Source: Coptis chinensis (taxonomy: Eukaryota > Streptophyta > Magnoliopsida > Ranunculales > Ranunculaceae). From it: DNA of 64,000 bases. Positions 11,084 to 23,500 of the stretch are shown piece by piece; the stretch's first letter is position 1; each line of letters starts with the position of its first letter. The stretch lies in NCBI GenBank assembly GCA_015680905.1, contig CM027380.1:48396001-48460000 (forward strand). The letters run 5' to 3'. A program made the position numbers and the translations under genes. The notes beneath the pieces were generated by a model. That model was not told the DNA's origin and made no database searches. It saw nothing but the letters and a program-made list of their open reading frames with translations.

Positions 11084-12921
11084 ATCTAGTCAAAAGTTTC
11101 AAACCAATAAGTTTTTAAGAAGAAAGTAAAAAAAGGAATAATCAATCACAAGAAATAAACAATCAATTCATGCGTCCCTAGAAAAAAATAAACAATTACA
11201 AGATTTCAACCGAGAATGAATTGAAAGAAGCTAAGAAGCCAGTCCGAAAATCACTTTCTCTCACCCATTCAAAAATGGAATTAGTCTCAAGTCTTAACAC
11301 AACCACAACCAACTATACTAATCGGTGAAAACTACTAGACCATGTTAAAAGAATCAATCGATCAATTTCTCAATGAAATTAGCCGTGGCATTTCTGATTT
11401 TTCAGGTTTTGTTTCAATTTTCTTTCATTTACTACATGCTAGAGTTGACCCACCACTTGAAACTATCCCCTATGCAGTTAGTTTTTAGTGTCGTCTTGTT
11501 TTGCAATAGAAAATAATTGGGCCTGACAACTGGAACCCCTAATTTGACAAGTTTGTTAATAATTTAAGAGGCTCACAAAGTATTGTATAACCCCTGCATC
11601 GCAGAGTGTGCACAAACCAGCATGCCAAATGACAAAACTACCAAATTAACAATAAATAAGGTTTCCATGCAAAGAAATGTGCAACTAAATTGATCAAGAC
11701 CCAAAATTCCATTTGCTAACTAAAATTGATATTTTCTATTTTTCTTCTAGGCATCTTAAATGGAACATTGCAGTCAATTTAGCACAAGTTGTTATCACCT
11801 ATTTTTTTTTACCAACAATCAGTAATGCGCCTTCTTTCTTATGCAGTGTGATGCTGCAAACCAGCTACAAGTTGACCTGGTATGAGTTTACAGAGGTAGC
11901 TTATGTTCAAGCCTATTAGTGTAGAGAATGTTCCCTCTTGTGACCCTACGCTATGCACTCTTTTGTATTTGCAGTTCGATGAGAATATATTTTCCATATC
12001 CACTTCAATTTCTTTTATTTTCAGTTTTCAGTTTTTCTTTTTTTTTCTATAATCTTACTCCCTTGTAAAGTTGTTCAAATACAACTTTTCATGATGTCGT
12101 AAAGACTGCACCCTTTTCTTGATGTAAAATGCGATTGAGCTCTATAAGCACCTTTATAACAAGTGTACATGCAGTTCCTAAAAGTAGAAAAAGAAATTGG
12201 AACAAGGTTATAATAAATAATGAAATGACTCACTTGTAAAATAGTGCCTTGAGTGTTTTTCTTCAACGGCAGCTAAACAGAATGGGAGATTTTGAAGTGA
12301 TGTAGGTTGTCAAATTAATACTAGCTTCTCCAAGAATACTAGATCGGGGTGATCCCGTAACACAACAACAAGTTAATAAACTTGAAACTTCGACAAAAAA
12401 TAAATAAATGCAGCATACCATACCATGGAAACAATGAAAATGATGTTAAAAATGGACAAGCATACTGCTCCAGATTATTCCAGAAACAATGACATTTAAA
12501 ATTCAACCGCACATGAACAATGACATGGTGTTGACTGTTGAATTAAGAGAGGAAGGAGAAAAGTAATTATAAATTACTCAAGGGATCGAAATGAGAAAAG
12601 AAAATTCAACTCCTACTTTTGAGGAAATAGATATAAAGACGTGTTTCAGACTTTTAGCTACTTACTTGTTTTGTTTCTTGTAATGGTTTGAAATCTGTTG
12701 CTGTGATTTCTCCCGTGTTTTATGAGTTGTCGAAAGTGGGGCTGTTTCAGTTGTTGGGGAAGAAAAACGTTGACAAGAAAGAGGGATAAGCTAATCCATT
12801 TCCTCGCGACATTACAAACACAACAATAAATTGAAAGAAAATAGATGACCAAAAACCAAAGAGAAAAAAAAAAAAAGAAAGAAAATAGAGTGAGAGTGGT
12901 GAACTTGTCTTGATGTTGTTG

Positions 12922-12992
<71 letters not shown>

Positions 12993-13303
12993 TTTGTTGA
13001 TGAAACCCTACAAAGAATGATTTTTTTCTTGCGGCGTGAATGTCTGAATGAAACCCTGAAAATGAAAGATGGGTTGCTAAACTATATAACTTGGGTCATG
13101 GGTATGGGTATTGGACTATTGGTTGATCCACTGACCCGTAATCTACAATTTTATTATAGTGTATTTAGACGAGCCGGCTCGCGAGCTAATCAGGCTCGGC
13201 TCGGGCTCGGGCTCGACTCGTTTATAGACGAGCCTTAATCTGAGCTCGAGCTTGGTTCATATAACTAAACGAGCGAGCCATAAACGAACTGAGCCCGAGC
13301 CGA
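11084..13303. other. hAT interior upstream of the transposase gene
   Basis: This non-coding stretch belongs to the hAT element and probably holds the transposase promoter and 5' leader, as the gene reads away from it. It contains a long AG microsatellite (12925-12990). From about 13170 it becomes rich in GGCTCGGG motifs, the right subterminal region. No captured gene was recognised. Confidence 0.6.
12925..12990. repeat. (AG)33 microsatellite
   Basis: Sixty-six bases of uninterrupted AG dinucleotide lie inside the hAT element. Such GA tracts often lie in plant 5' leaders and are prone to length change, so the repeat number should be treated as approximate. Confidence 0.97.
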
Positions 13304-16300
13304 CACTACTAAAAGAAGGGCTTTTTGTGTCACTTATTTTTTTTGTCTCGTGCCACTTACTAGAAAAAAGTGACACACAGAGTTTTGGTGTGTCACTTTT
13401 TTATGGAACGAGGGCTGATGTGTTGCTTCTAAGAAAAGTGACACAAGTAATTTTATTTTTTGTGTCCCATTATTTGAACGTGACACTAGTGGTTTGACTT
13501 GTTGTGTCACTTCGGGATGTAAAAATATCGAAAACAAAATTAACAAATTATCAAAATGAATAAGCGACATGAGTAATTGTCGTATGCGAAACTCAAAGTC
13601 GTGATTTGGGCACGGGGATATATTTTTAGGTTCTCTCCCCCAAAAAGAACTAACTTACTGAACCTAGAAGGAAAAGAAATAGAAACGTAAGTCATTTAAA
13701 TCACTTAGGGTTAAAAAAAATGTAAGAAGAAAAAACAAAAAAAAGCGCCTCATGCAGCTTATTTGAAGAGACCGTTCTTCCTCCCAACTAATTCTCACCG
13801 GCATTCTAACACCATGTGCGCTCTCCCACCCATCGGTCTCTCATCCATCCCTCGTTCTCTGTCCTAGTTCTCTTTCCAGCTGTCTCTCTCTCTTGCGAGC
13901 AAGAAAATAAAGGTAATTTTTTTTTTCGTTTTTATTTGTCTAGCATTGTTGTCCTTTTTTCTTAAATCATTTGGAAGGCGAATCTTTTGGTTGGTTTCAT
14001 AACATTTTTAGTTTTCCGAAGCTTTAACCTTTAACTTTTTCGTCTTTCCAAAGAGCGTATAGTTTGTCTTCTTGACTTTCAAAATTAGGTCAAGGAAATA
14101 ACCTTAAACTAAGAAGCGGACTTTCTTGTCAAATTAGCCGTCCTCATCATTTTCGAAGTCATCCAGGCGTCGTCATTCATCTCACACCAATCTCCCTTAT
14201 AGGCTTATATCGATGCTAAAAAAACAACCTCTTCTAGTCTACTTCTTAGTTAAGCAATTTGGATCTGTGGACTCAAGCCGATGATGACATCTTTACTAGG
14301 GAATTAGGGATACGGGATAATTTTGACTCCCATTAGGAGTGCATGTTAATAGTAAATTTCTGCTCTGCTGGTTAAAACAGAAATATCGTTGAAGTCTCTA
14401 CTATTATTGGATTGGCTAAGTTATGATCATGCTGTAGTTAGGAACCATACGATTCCATCATGTGGACATTTGTCAGCTTTGTATGTTTGCCGATGATATC
14501 TTGATTTTTCCTTGACTATATCCCACTAAAAGAGAAAAGGAAGAGAAAATTCTAGTCTCTCCAATCATTATGGTTGGCAAATGTCCACATAACACTTCAA
14601 AGGCCAAAAACATAACACTATGTATGCCTGATGTGTTTGTTAGATTATAAGTTGCTATTTGGGGGGTAACTTCCAGACAAAGACAAACTTTCTGCAGCCT
14701 TGGAAAGAAGGCGATTCGGAGTTGAGTTCGTGAGCATGAGATGCAAATGCAGACAAAAAAATTCTAGAAGCATTGCAATGTTTGTCTGCGGATAGCAATT
14801 GTCGGTGGGTCTTGTATAGTTCACTTATGACTTGTATTATCGAATAACTGACTATATGACCCATCATTCTAGAAACTACATAAGCTGTAGTAATATCAGG
14901 TACCTCGCTGGAACCTTGATGTATCTTGAGTTGGGATGGTAGATTTTTCTGTTGTTTCTTAACGGTAGCTGTTTAATATCTTAGATTTATTTGAAATTGA
15001 ATCACAGTAACAAACCTTAAGTTTGGGGGGGGGGGGATGATGTTTACATTGCCAGTTTTGACTTTGATTAATAATATTTGGTTATAAAAGTAAAAAGTAA
15101 ATAAATTCAGTACAAAGATGTGTAGTGGTTTATGTAAATCTGTATTTTTTTCGATAGTGTGCGTATTAGGACCGCATAGAATATAGGAACACATCTTTAT
15201 GCTCTATGTGGGTGGGATCTGTGAGATGTGATTGTTGAGGGTACGGAGTTCTAGACTTCTAGCTATATCACCCGTCTTTTATGGTTTCGTTGTTTCTAGG
15301 AGTTAAATGCAATCTGACAACATGTGTTTTTGGCTGCAAAGGAGGCTGGTTTAATAAGTAATAAGGTAAATCTTTTACTAAATGTGACGACTTAACAGAA
15401 TGTATATATATGTTGTAGATATTTATATTCGACTTTTAGAATTGCTCGAGCAAAAAGCACGCATTTAGTAACTTCGAGAAAGTTTTACTATTTATACAAA
15501 GGATGATGAGAAGGTTCAATATATATATATTGAAGTTGGTGAAGAACATTTAACGATTGTATGCTTTTAATTCCTTTCAACATAGGGTAATTGTGCTTAT
15601 ACATTTGCAGTACATACACATTAGTTTCATATAATTTTTTTTTTCCAATTGGTTATATAATTAAAAGTGTTTAATTGGATTTGTATCCACATAACTGGTC
15701 ATGTAGGGGGCTTTGGGTCTTAATGGTTCTTGACATACCATCAATGGAAGTGTACTGGTTGGACTCTTTAAAAGATTTTCGAGGGCTGCCTGCCAGATCT
15801 AGCTTTTAAATTATTAGTGAACACGTGAGTTTAGTCTTTATTTATTGTATTTTTCATTGTATATTTGATTCTATCTTGAAAATAATGAGAATGAAACGAA
15901 TGCATTTTCAGTGCGATCAAGACATCAAATATGCCCAAAGCAAAGAGAAAGATGAATCCAAATCTAAATTGGAACTATGTGACAGTAAGCTTAGTTTCTT
16001 TGGAAGACAATACAAAGTATCTTCCAATTTGTGTATATATGTTAATGCAAATATTAATTATGTGTAGTGCCTACAATAACAAAGGGAGATTGTATGCGGA
16101 TATTATGTATTGCGTTTTATGCGAGATTTAGTGGAGGATCCTGGTCCACCACTAAAAAAAAAAGGTGACTGTAAAGTAGCATTATTTTTCATAGTGTGCT
16201 AGCTTATAAATTGGTGCATGTGTAAATATGGTAAATATGGTAGGCAATGCATTGCCTGCATTATTCATTTTCATAGTATTTATAATATATTTTTCGTCGA

Positions 16301-17877
16301 ACAGGTATTGGAGTTCTCTAGCAAGAAGAGTTACACCACTGAAATAGATGAACTTCGTCTTGAATTCATCGACTTTATCCAACAATTTATCTGAGTAGTT
16401 AATTTGGGTAAGTGGGTTTCCATATTTTCCCTTTCTTTATGTATATATACTTTTCTTATCGATTTTTTTTTCTTACCTGTGCAATATACCCTTCTTGATT
16501 CACTTGCTTTTTAATTTATATACTAGTCATAGTGGAATGAGGACTTCGTGATGCAGATGCATGGATCGATTAACAGATGAATAGATGGCAGCTAGGTTTT
16601 TTGGTGTTGGAAGTGCGCACATACAACAAGCTAAGATATGGCTAGGATAGCGTTGGCGTCATGTAGTTTTTTTTTTGTTTGCTTTATTGTGATTCTTTTG
16701 GTATGGGAATGACTTATTTTCCTGGGAGTCAAACTGGATGATAGATACTAAGTTTGATCCATGAAATCAATAGAAATTAATTGTTTTGAATGTCGTTTCT
16801 TTTTTCCCGAGTGGATGTTGTTTCCATATCATAAAGCAGGTTAAAGTGATTTTGGTTGTGATGTTTTGATAAATGTATGTGGATGTTGTTTCTGTCATAA
16901 AGCAGGTTAATGGGATTTTGGTTATGACGTATAGGATGCAGGTTGAGAAATGAATACGATCGAATACAAAAATGAGAAAAAGTTTTTTTTTAAAATTATT
17001 TTCATTTGTCTCACTTTTGGAAAAAGTGACATAATATCTATAAAAAAGTGACACAATGACCACTCTTATGTGTCTCTTTCTTTTTCATATGAGTTACATG
17101 GAGTTGATTCCCAAAAGTGACACTAAGGGGCTTTTTGTCGCTTTTGATGTACTTGTCTCTCACTCACGGTGAAAAGTGACACAACTAGTATACTTAATGT
17201 GTCACTTTTGACGATTTATGTCTCTCACGGTCCAAAAGTGACACAACTAAGTATACTTAATGTGTCACTTTTGACGCATTTATGTCTCACCTGGTCCAAA
17301 AGTGACACAACTAGTATACTTAATGTATCACTTTTGACGCACTTATGTCTCACTCACGGTCTAAAAAGTGACACAACTAGTATTCTTAATGTGCACTTTT
17401 GACGTACTTATGTCTCACTTTGGTCCAAAAAGTGACACAACTAGTATACTTAATGTGTCACTTTTGATATACTTATGTCTCTCTCGGTCCAAAAAAGTGA
17501 CACAACTAGTATAATTTAATGTGTCACTTTTGACGCGTACTTATGTCTCGCTCTTCGGTCCAAAAGTGACACAATTAGTATACTTAATGTGTCACTTTTG
17601 ATCTAAATTATGTCCCACTCGGTCCAAAATGGATACAACTAGTGTCACTTTTGATGAGCTTTGTGACACTCTTTCTTAAAAAACACACAAGAGGCTATTC
17701 TTAAGTGTCACTTTTATTAACAAAAAGTGACACATTTAGTAAGGCTTTTGTGTCACTTTTGGTAGAACTTTATGTGTCGGGGGCTTATAGGTCACTTCAG
17801 AATTAGTTTCAAAAGTGACACAAGTGACTTCTTGTGTCACTTAAAAAGTAACACAAAAAACCCTTCTTTTAGTAGTG
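13304..17877. mobile_element. Complete CACTA element nested in the hAT
   Basis: The left end reads CACTACTAAAAGAAGGG, then CTTTTTGTGTCACTT. The right end is the complement, finishing CCCTTCTTTTAGTAGTG. The 3-bp duplication CGA flanks it (13301-13303 and 17878-17880), and removing the element restores a continuous hAT right end. The terminal CACTA, 3-bp duplication and repeated subterminal motifs define the En/Spm superfamily. At 4574 bp without any recognisable TNP2-like transposase it is probably a non-autonomous derivative. GCGAGCAAGAAAATAAAG followed by GGTAATT near 13896 resembles a transcribed leader exon and donor. The right 700 bp form a tandem array, annotated separately. Confidence 0.93.
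17172..17690. repeat. CACTA subterminal tandem array, units of 62-71 bp
   Basis: Eight units start at about 17172, 17234, 17298, 17363, 17427, 17491, 17562 and 17626. Each has AAAAGTGACACAACTAGTAT, then ACTTAATGTGTCACTTTTGA, then CTTATGTCTC. GTGACACA and TGTGTCAC form an inverted pair in every unit, so each could fold or bind a dimeric protein. Similar single motifs continue to both ends of the CACTA. Arrays of this kind are the transposase-accessory (TNPA-type) binding regions of En/Spm elements. The binding role is inferred. Confidence 0.85.
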
Positions 17878-17920
17878 CGAGCCCTAGCCGCTCGGCTCAA
17901 ATTCCACCCTTACAGATGGG

Positions 17921-18990
17921 AGTATATCCTTTGAAAGAAATCCAGCCATTCCAGATGTAGGGAGGTGATCAAGTGCATCAGTATAATCCTGCCAATCAAT
18001 ATCATAATTGATGAGAATATGATAACTAAATTCTAATCATTTGATGAAGAATTGAGAATAGAGAAAATATTTTGAAATTTGAGGAAGGGTTGAAAATAGT
18101 GGGAGAGAAAGAGAGAGAGAGAGTTTAGAGCCGTAGAAGATAAACTAAGAACCTAAACAAATTTTCTGCCAGTAAACTTCCGGTTTTACCTTTTACATAT
18201 TTTCTCGTATTTACAGTGGTAGATGAAAGATGTGCATCCATATCTGTGCGCATTAGGATGCATTTCAAAACATGCGCATTGTAGATTTGGTACTATAAAT
18301 ATCAGCTTTTGGGTTTAATCTCCCTGGTTGATACATAACCAGCATAAAAACCCCCTCTAACCGAACACATGCATAAAACCTCCATATTATTTAAAATATA
18401 ACATTAAAGCCAAAACAGACCAAAATACCCCTGTAAAAACCGGGCTGACGTCATCAATCTTTACTTATAATTTCGACTTAAGGACAAACCGGGCTGACGT
18501 CATCCTATGTAAATTTATATTTAGATATGAAAATTCATAATTACATAACCTGTGTCACCTGTCAGATGTCAGAAAAAACGTCTATGAAATTTCATATTTG
18601 CATATGTAAATTTGTATTCACATATGTAACTTCATATTTGCATATGTAAATTCATATTTCCATAACCCGCGTCACCTGGTTAGAACTCAAATGTCAAAAA
18701 AACGTCTATAAAAATTCAGTGACTGTAAATATAGTTTTACAAAATGTGTCTATATAACATCAAAATTACCAATTAAATATATTATGCATTGTTTCTTGAA
18801 CGAGCCCAGCAACCAAGGCCAGCTGGACGACGAGAAAGAGGGCATCTTCAGAAAGGATCTGTCCACCAAAGATAACCAAAGATAACCTCCAATCATAATA
18901 CTCCAAGAAACAACATTCCTCTTAGACATCTCATCAAAATAGTTCTAGCCACATTCATATCCCCGCAAGATTTTCGCGATACAAATCCAA
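17921..18990. other. Intergenic with paired TGACGTCA motifs
   Basis: GGGCTGACGTCATC occurs twice, with palindromic TGACGTCA cores at 18446-18453 and 18495-18502. TGACGTCA is a classic plant bZIP/TGA-factor core, although here it may only be part of a duplicated repeat. From 18520 to 18720 the phrases CATATGTAAATTCATATTT and CGTCACCTG repeat imperfectly. On the - strand, 17990-17921 reads like a short exon (YTDALDHLPTSGMAGFLSKD) that was not recognised. There is a short GA run at 18110-18122. Confidence 0.4.
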
Positions 18991-18992
18991 TC

Positions 18993-19280
18993 AGCATTAT
19001 TAATAAACATATTGCTCCTAAACTCCCCTTCCACAATAAATTTATCGATTTCATTTCCAATTTGTAAACACCCTAACCGAGCACAAGCCGATAAAGCACT
19101 AACAAGAGTCATACAATCAGGCTTAACTCCATTTACTTCCATTTGCCTAAACACTTTTATCGCCTTATCAGCATACCCATATTGAGCATAAGTAGACATC
19201 AAAGCACTCCAACAAACCAAATCTCTGTTAACCATACTCTCAAACAAATACTCAGCAGAAGCCACTTCACCAAACTTTGC
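18993..19280 (-). pseudogene. PPR protein fragment, PLS class
   Basis: The open stretch reads YAKFGEVASAEYLFESMVNR, DLVCWSALMSTYAQYGYADK, AIKVFRQMEVNGVKPDCMTL and VSALSACARLGCLQIGNEID. These are about three pentatricopeptide repeats of the P-L-S type used by organelle RNA-editing and processing factors. Full PLS proteins have 10 or more repeats and a C-terminal E or DYW domain. None is present on either side, and the homology begins and ends abruptly. It is a transposed or decayed fragment of a host gene. Confidence 0.82.
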
Positions 19281-19506
19281 ATAAAAGCAAGGGTTTAGAG
19301 TAGGCTTTACCAAGAACACTCGACACCGTACCAACAGAAGCATATTGCCTTTTAGGTTTCAATGATTTGGAATTACTATCTGCATTAATCGAATTCTCTG
19401 ATGGAATAATCTCTGTCACCTGCTCTGATGGAACTGCCTCCGTCGACCCCTCATTGGATGTTTGACTAGTAGAAGCAGAAGAAGTACATCCATTTGATTC
19501 AGCCAA
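19267..19506 (-). CDS. Unrecognised Ser/Thr-rich coding-like fragment
   Basis: A 79-residue frame begins MAESNGCTSSASTSQTSNEG and ends with KPKRQYASVGTVSSVLGKAY before running into the PPR fragment in another frame. The composition (Ser, Thr, Glu, then basic) resembles the disordered N-terminus of many plant proteins, including hAT transposases, but no family match is claimed. It may be a first exon or chance. Confidence 0.25.
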   Translation of the reverse strand: MAESNGCTSSASTSQTSNEGSTEAVPSEQVTEIIPSENSINADSNSKSLKPKRQYASVGTVSSVLGKAYSKPLLLCKVW

Positions 19507-20001
19507 AATTCCTGCAGTGATTTTAGCATTACGACCAGCTTTGCAAAAATGCGAAGCAATCTCCCTTAGAGAAAATGTAGAAGCAAAAATATCAAAGTAA
19601 CCCCCAAGGCCCTTGTTTCATCATCATGCTCTAAAGCGCCCGGTTTATGTACTTCCATTTCCACTATTCTTCAAAATTGAGAATAAAGGCGAGCATCGGA
19701 CACACTTCATTATTAACTATATTCAACAGTCAAAGCAAGGGAGAAATCTATCTAATTCACCAATAATACAATTATAAAAGATGATACCTAACAAGTAAAC
19801 CGATTTCAGTTTCATCAATATCTTCGTCATTTTGGTCCTTGACACCAATCATAATGAAAGATAACACTCCAAAAACAAGAAATTTGCCAAGCTCCTCTAT
19901 CAAAAATCAAATCATTCAATCAACAGTTAGGTATCTTCTTGAATTTTTTATCTTGGTCATTGAATCATAAGTTTAGAATATATTATTTATAAAAGATTAT
20001 C
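19507..20001. other. Intergenic, nothing clearly recognised
   Basis: No long reading frame, repeat or terminal structure was identified. It separates the PPR and Ser/Thr-rich scraps from a coding-like fragment that ends at 20002. Confidence 0.35.
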
Positions 20002-20133
20002 TCAAACAAAGACACGCTTTTTGAAAGGAGTGAAGTCAATTTCAATCGGATCTTTCTCGTATCCATTTGCATGGTACTTGATCTTATATCCCTTTCCCTT
20101 TGTTATCCAGATGAATCTCGGTGTTCTTCTTGG
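20002..20133 (-). pseudogene. C-terminal coding fragment of unknown family
   Basis: On the - strand the sequence reads [20 protein letters not shown], then [20 protein letters not shown], ending in TGA (20002-20004). The lack of low complexity and the conserved-looking mix of Lys, aromatic and acidic residues suggest a real protein C-terminus. No upstream exon was found in the 350 bp before the EMC3 promoter. I do not recognise the family. Confidence 0.4.
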
Positions 20134-20332
20134 ATGAATATGGAAAAAGGGTAAACGGGTAATAAAATAAAATAGGAAATAGAAATGATTTGGAATTTAT
20201 TTGATATTGGAAAAGCGAGGGGAGTTTATGTGATATTGGCCGATAAATAGGGAGGTTATGTGATATGGACCGATAGGAAGGGGTTTACACTCATCCGGAT
20301 TAAAACCAAGGGGCTGAGCCCCATTTCTTGCT

Positions 20333-20340
20333 ATAAATAC
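20333..20340 (+). promoter_or_regulatory. Probable EMC3 TATA box
   Basis: TATAAATA lies about 200 bp upstream of the EMC3 start codon, in a good context (TTGCTATAAATACACCC). Transcription starting about 30 bp downstream would give a leader of about 170 nt. The palindrome GGGGCTGAGCCCC lies just upstream at 20311-20323. The assignment rests on position and motif only. Confidence 0.45.
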
Positions 20341-20539
20341 ACCCATTTGAGAAAAAAAAAAACAAAAATGCATGTAGTTAATTTCCTCGAGATATGAGTT
20401 TATGACTATGTGGTTGGGATTTCCTCGTGTTATCAAAATTACTAAAAAGACCCTTACAACTTTCTTTGTCTTCATCAAATAACAACAAATACACTTTGAA
20501 TTTCGATAGGTGAGCTGAAATTAATTAATAATAATAATA

Positions 20540-23500
20540 ATGGCAGAAGATCTAGTTTTAGACACAGCAATTAGAGATTGGGTATTAATCCCACTCTCAC
20601 TAGTCATGGTACTAATCGGAATCCTCCGTTACTTTGTCTCAAAACTCATGCGTTCTTCTCAGTTACCAACTGATCCCAAAATCGTCAAAGAAGGGTAATT
20701 TTTTATTTAATTCTTTCAATTTTGTTTGTTATTAGTCTAAAGTTTTGATTTTTATTGTTGTTTAACAGACAGATTGTTGTTAGGGCGAGGAATTTAAGAG
20801 CTTCTGCTAATTTTATACCTGTTAAGTCTTTTCGCAATCGGAGAGCTTATTTCAGTAACGAGGTTTGTTTTTGTTTTTCTTATTTTTTCAGTATTTAGAA
20901 TGAAACTGCAAATTAGACTTTAATTAGTGGGGAACTTTTGTTTTATTTGGAGAATTTTCTAGGTTGGTTTTGGTATTATAATTTGTGATAGAGGATATGA
21001 GGGAACTAAATCATGAACGAGTTGGCGATTAAATGTAGCTGAGCCATTGAGGCTATGCACATTGTGAATATTTGGTGAAATCCACAATGACTTGGATTTT
21101 CTTTGGGTTGGTAGATATAATATCTGAAGAGATGATGAAGCGTTAGAGTTTGACAGGAAAAACTTGTTGGGTTCTCTTATGTAAGAACAGTACATATCTC
21201 ATAGTTTTTTTGTTGTTGTAGCTGCTGTAATTATATATATTATCCAAGATTATTTCTATGAACTTACTTTTCAGTGGCCATAACACCTGTCTCATCTTCC
21301 CCGTGGAGGTATTTGTCCAATTGTTGACCCAAAGGCATGAGTAACCTCCTATATATTCCATCCTTAATCTTCAAGGTAGCTTTTAGTGTACAATGCGAGG
21401 GATGAGAACTGTTGGTATGATGTGGTGGTGGGAAGTTGGTCATCCATTTAAGGAGGTAGGTTGTGGTAATGGTGGTGGTCCATATGAAGGTCTGTTTGGT
21501 ATGATTTTATTGTCGTTTTGGTGGCCCACAAAGTGGTGGTTGTGGAGAAACAGTTGGGAAATCTGTTGTCCAGTAGTTGGGTTTAGCTGGCGGAGTCCTG
21601 GTAGTAGTGATTGTGGTAGTCATAGAGGAGGAGTTTGGAAAGCTGATGGTAAACTCATTGAATTTGGAAAACTGTTGGGTTTAACTGTCAAAATGGGACA
21701 TGTGTATTTTTGTCTTATAAATACGAGTGCTTGTGTCTGACTTAGCGAGTCAATTGATGTTTGACCAACGGAAATTTAAAAAGTGGAGGGATGCACAAAA
21801 ACGTGATTATTAGAAGTTTGAGGGGGGAGGAATTCATTCTACACACTACTGTATTTTTGACCTTGGAAGGGAATTCATGATGCACACAAACTTCTCCTAC
21901 ACTACACTGGCTTTTATAGCTCTTGAACCTTAAGCGGTTACATTGAAGTTTACATAATCCTCCTGTGTTTTTACATATCTGGTCTAAAATTAATAAAATA
22001 GATTATCTTTAGTGGTAGTGGATGTTATGGGGGATGTGACTCAGTACAAGCTAGATCATTAACATGCTTTGTGGGTTTTAAAAATTCTGTTTCCTTGTAA
22101 TTGTCGGCCTAGAGTGGGTCTGTATATAAGTTTGATTGTAATGACTAATGAGTTGAATTCTAAGTAACATTGACGACTATCAGGTATCGGTGTTTGACAC
22201 GAATACGGAAGATCCAGCATGGTGATCTATATGAAGTAGGACACCAGGACAGCTAAATCAATCAATCTTAAAAAAAAAAGATATTACTATTCTATAGTTA
22301 CACAACTATTGCTTTGTTCACATTTCTTTTTCGTCGATGAAATAGGGTCTTGAGTTATTCTATCCGATCTTAGGTGATGTAGCTGCTGGCTATGCCCTTA
22401 ACTATTGTTATTATTTAATAATTATATCAATCTAGTATCTTCTATTGAAAATAATAACTCACCTATTTCTTGGCAGCTAGAAATTTTAAAGACACAAGGG
22501 AGAACACTTATGAATGAGGAGTAGGTTATTAGCAACCCCCCATTTTAACCGCTACCTGTCCTGTCCATAATGCACTAACTGAAGCAGGAGACAATCACCT
22601 TAGAAATAGATTATTTTCAAAGTGGCATATCATGGAGTTTTGACTATGCTACTTACATTGTTCCTAGTAGAATCTAAATATTTTTAGCTTTTTATAATTT
22701 ATTCTGCGTATGTTATTTCTATTTCTTTATAAATTTGATACATGATATGGAATGAAGGATCTATAATATCACCTTGATATATGTTTCTTTACACATTTGG
22801 AGCAAGTTCTATTATGTATAAGTAAATATGTATATATCACAGTTATATCATAAAATTCTACACATGATAATTGTGTATTTATTCAACTTCAATCTTTACT
22901 AATTGAACACAAGTTATTCTACACCATTACACATCATAGTTGCTCTTTATATGTACATCTTATTAATTTTTTCTGTAACAAGCGGAACCTATAGAAGACT
23001 ATAAGGGAATTTTGAACTTTATCATCTTTCAAATTTAGCAAACTTGTTAATTATTAATACATTGGCCTAAGTTGGGATTATCAAATTTCATTATTTAAGC
23101 AGATACTTGATTCATCGTGTATTAACTTAATGGGGTTCTACCATTCTACTGTAGTATCAAAGTAACAGAATATTTGTGTGCTTTTCCTTGCACCAGCTTA
23201 CCTCAGGACTTGTGTGCTGTGTCGCCTTAGTTTGTCACATTTTTTTGTTTTCTTTATTATCTCAAATATTCCTTGTTTAACATCTTAAACTACATCGAAG
23301 CGTGAGTTCTGAGGTTTCTGTTAGTAATAATTTCTTGATGAGTCAGTGATTGATTTTATGTTCTGTAAATCAATGTCAGATATATTTTTGACATGTATGC
23401 ATGATTTCCCAGTGCCATATTTTGTTAAAATCTCTTTTTTACTAGAGCATCTGTCATCATATTAATATTATTATTGTCGCAGTAGGCTGTATCGACCATT

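Larger units (their letters stand above)
8114..17912. mobile_element. Complete hAT transposon with nested CACTA
   Basis: The left end reads TAAGGGTGGAATTCGAGC and the right end is its complement with one change (GCTCAAATTCCACCCTTA). The 8-bp direct repeat CAGATGGG flanks it at 8106-8113 and 17913-17920, the usual hAT target duplication. Both ends are rich in GAGCCGAGC and its complement, as in many plant hAT elements. It encodes a BED-finger/hAT-C transposase on the - strand (11083-9090), now broken. Without the nested CACTA (13304-17877 and its 3-bp duplication) the element would be about 5.2 kb. It inserted just upstream of the SDP6 relic. Confidence 0.93.

Noticed and set aside
17172-17690. 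CRISPR-like array of direct repeats
   Set aside because: Plant nuclear CACTA subterminal repeats; units have no variable spacers, and no cas genes are present.
21393-21740. 115-codon + strand frame in EMC3 intron 2 with many Gly and Trp
   Set aside because: Low-complexity GGTGG-rich sequence wholly inside a spliced intron, with no family resemblance.
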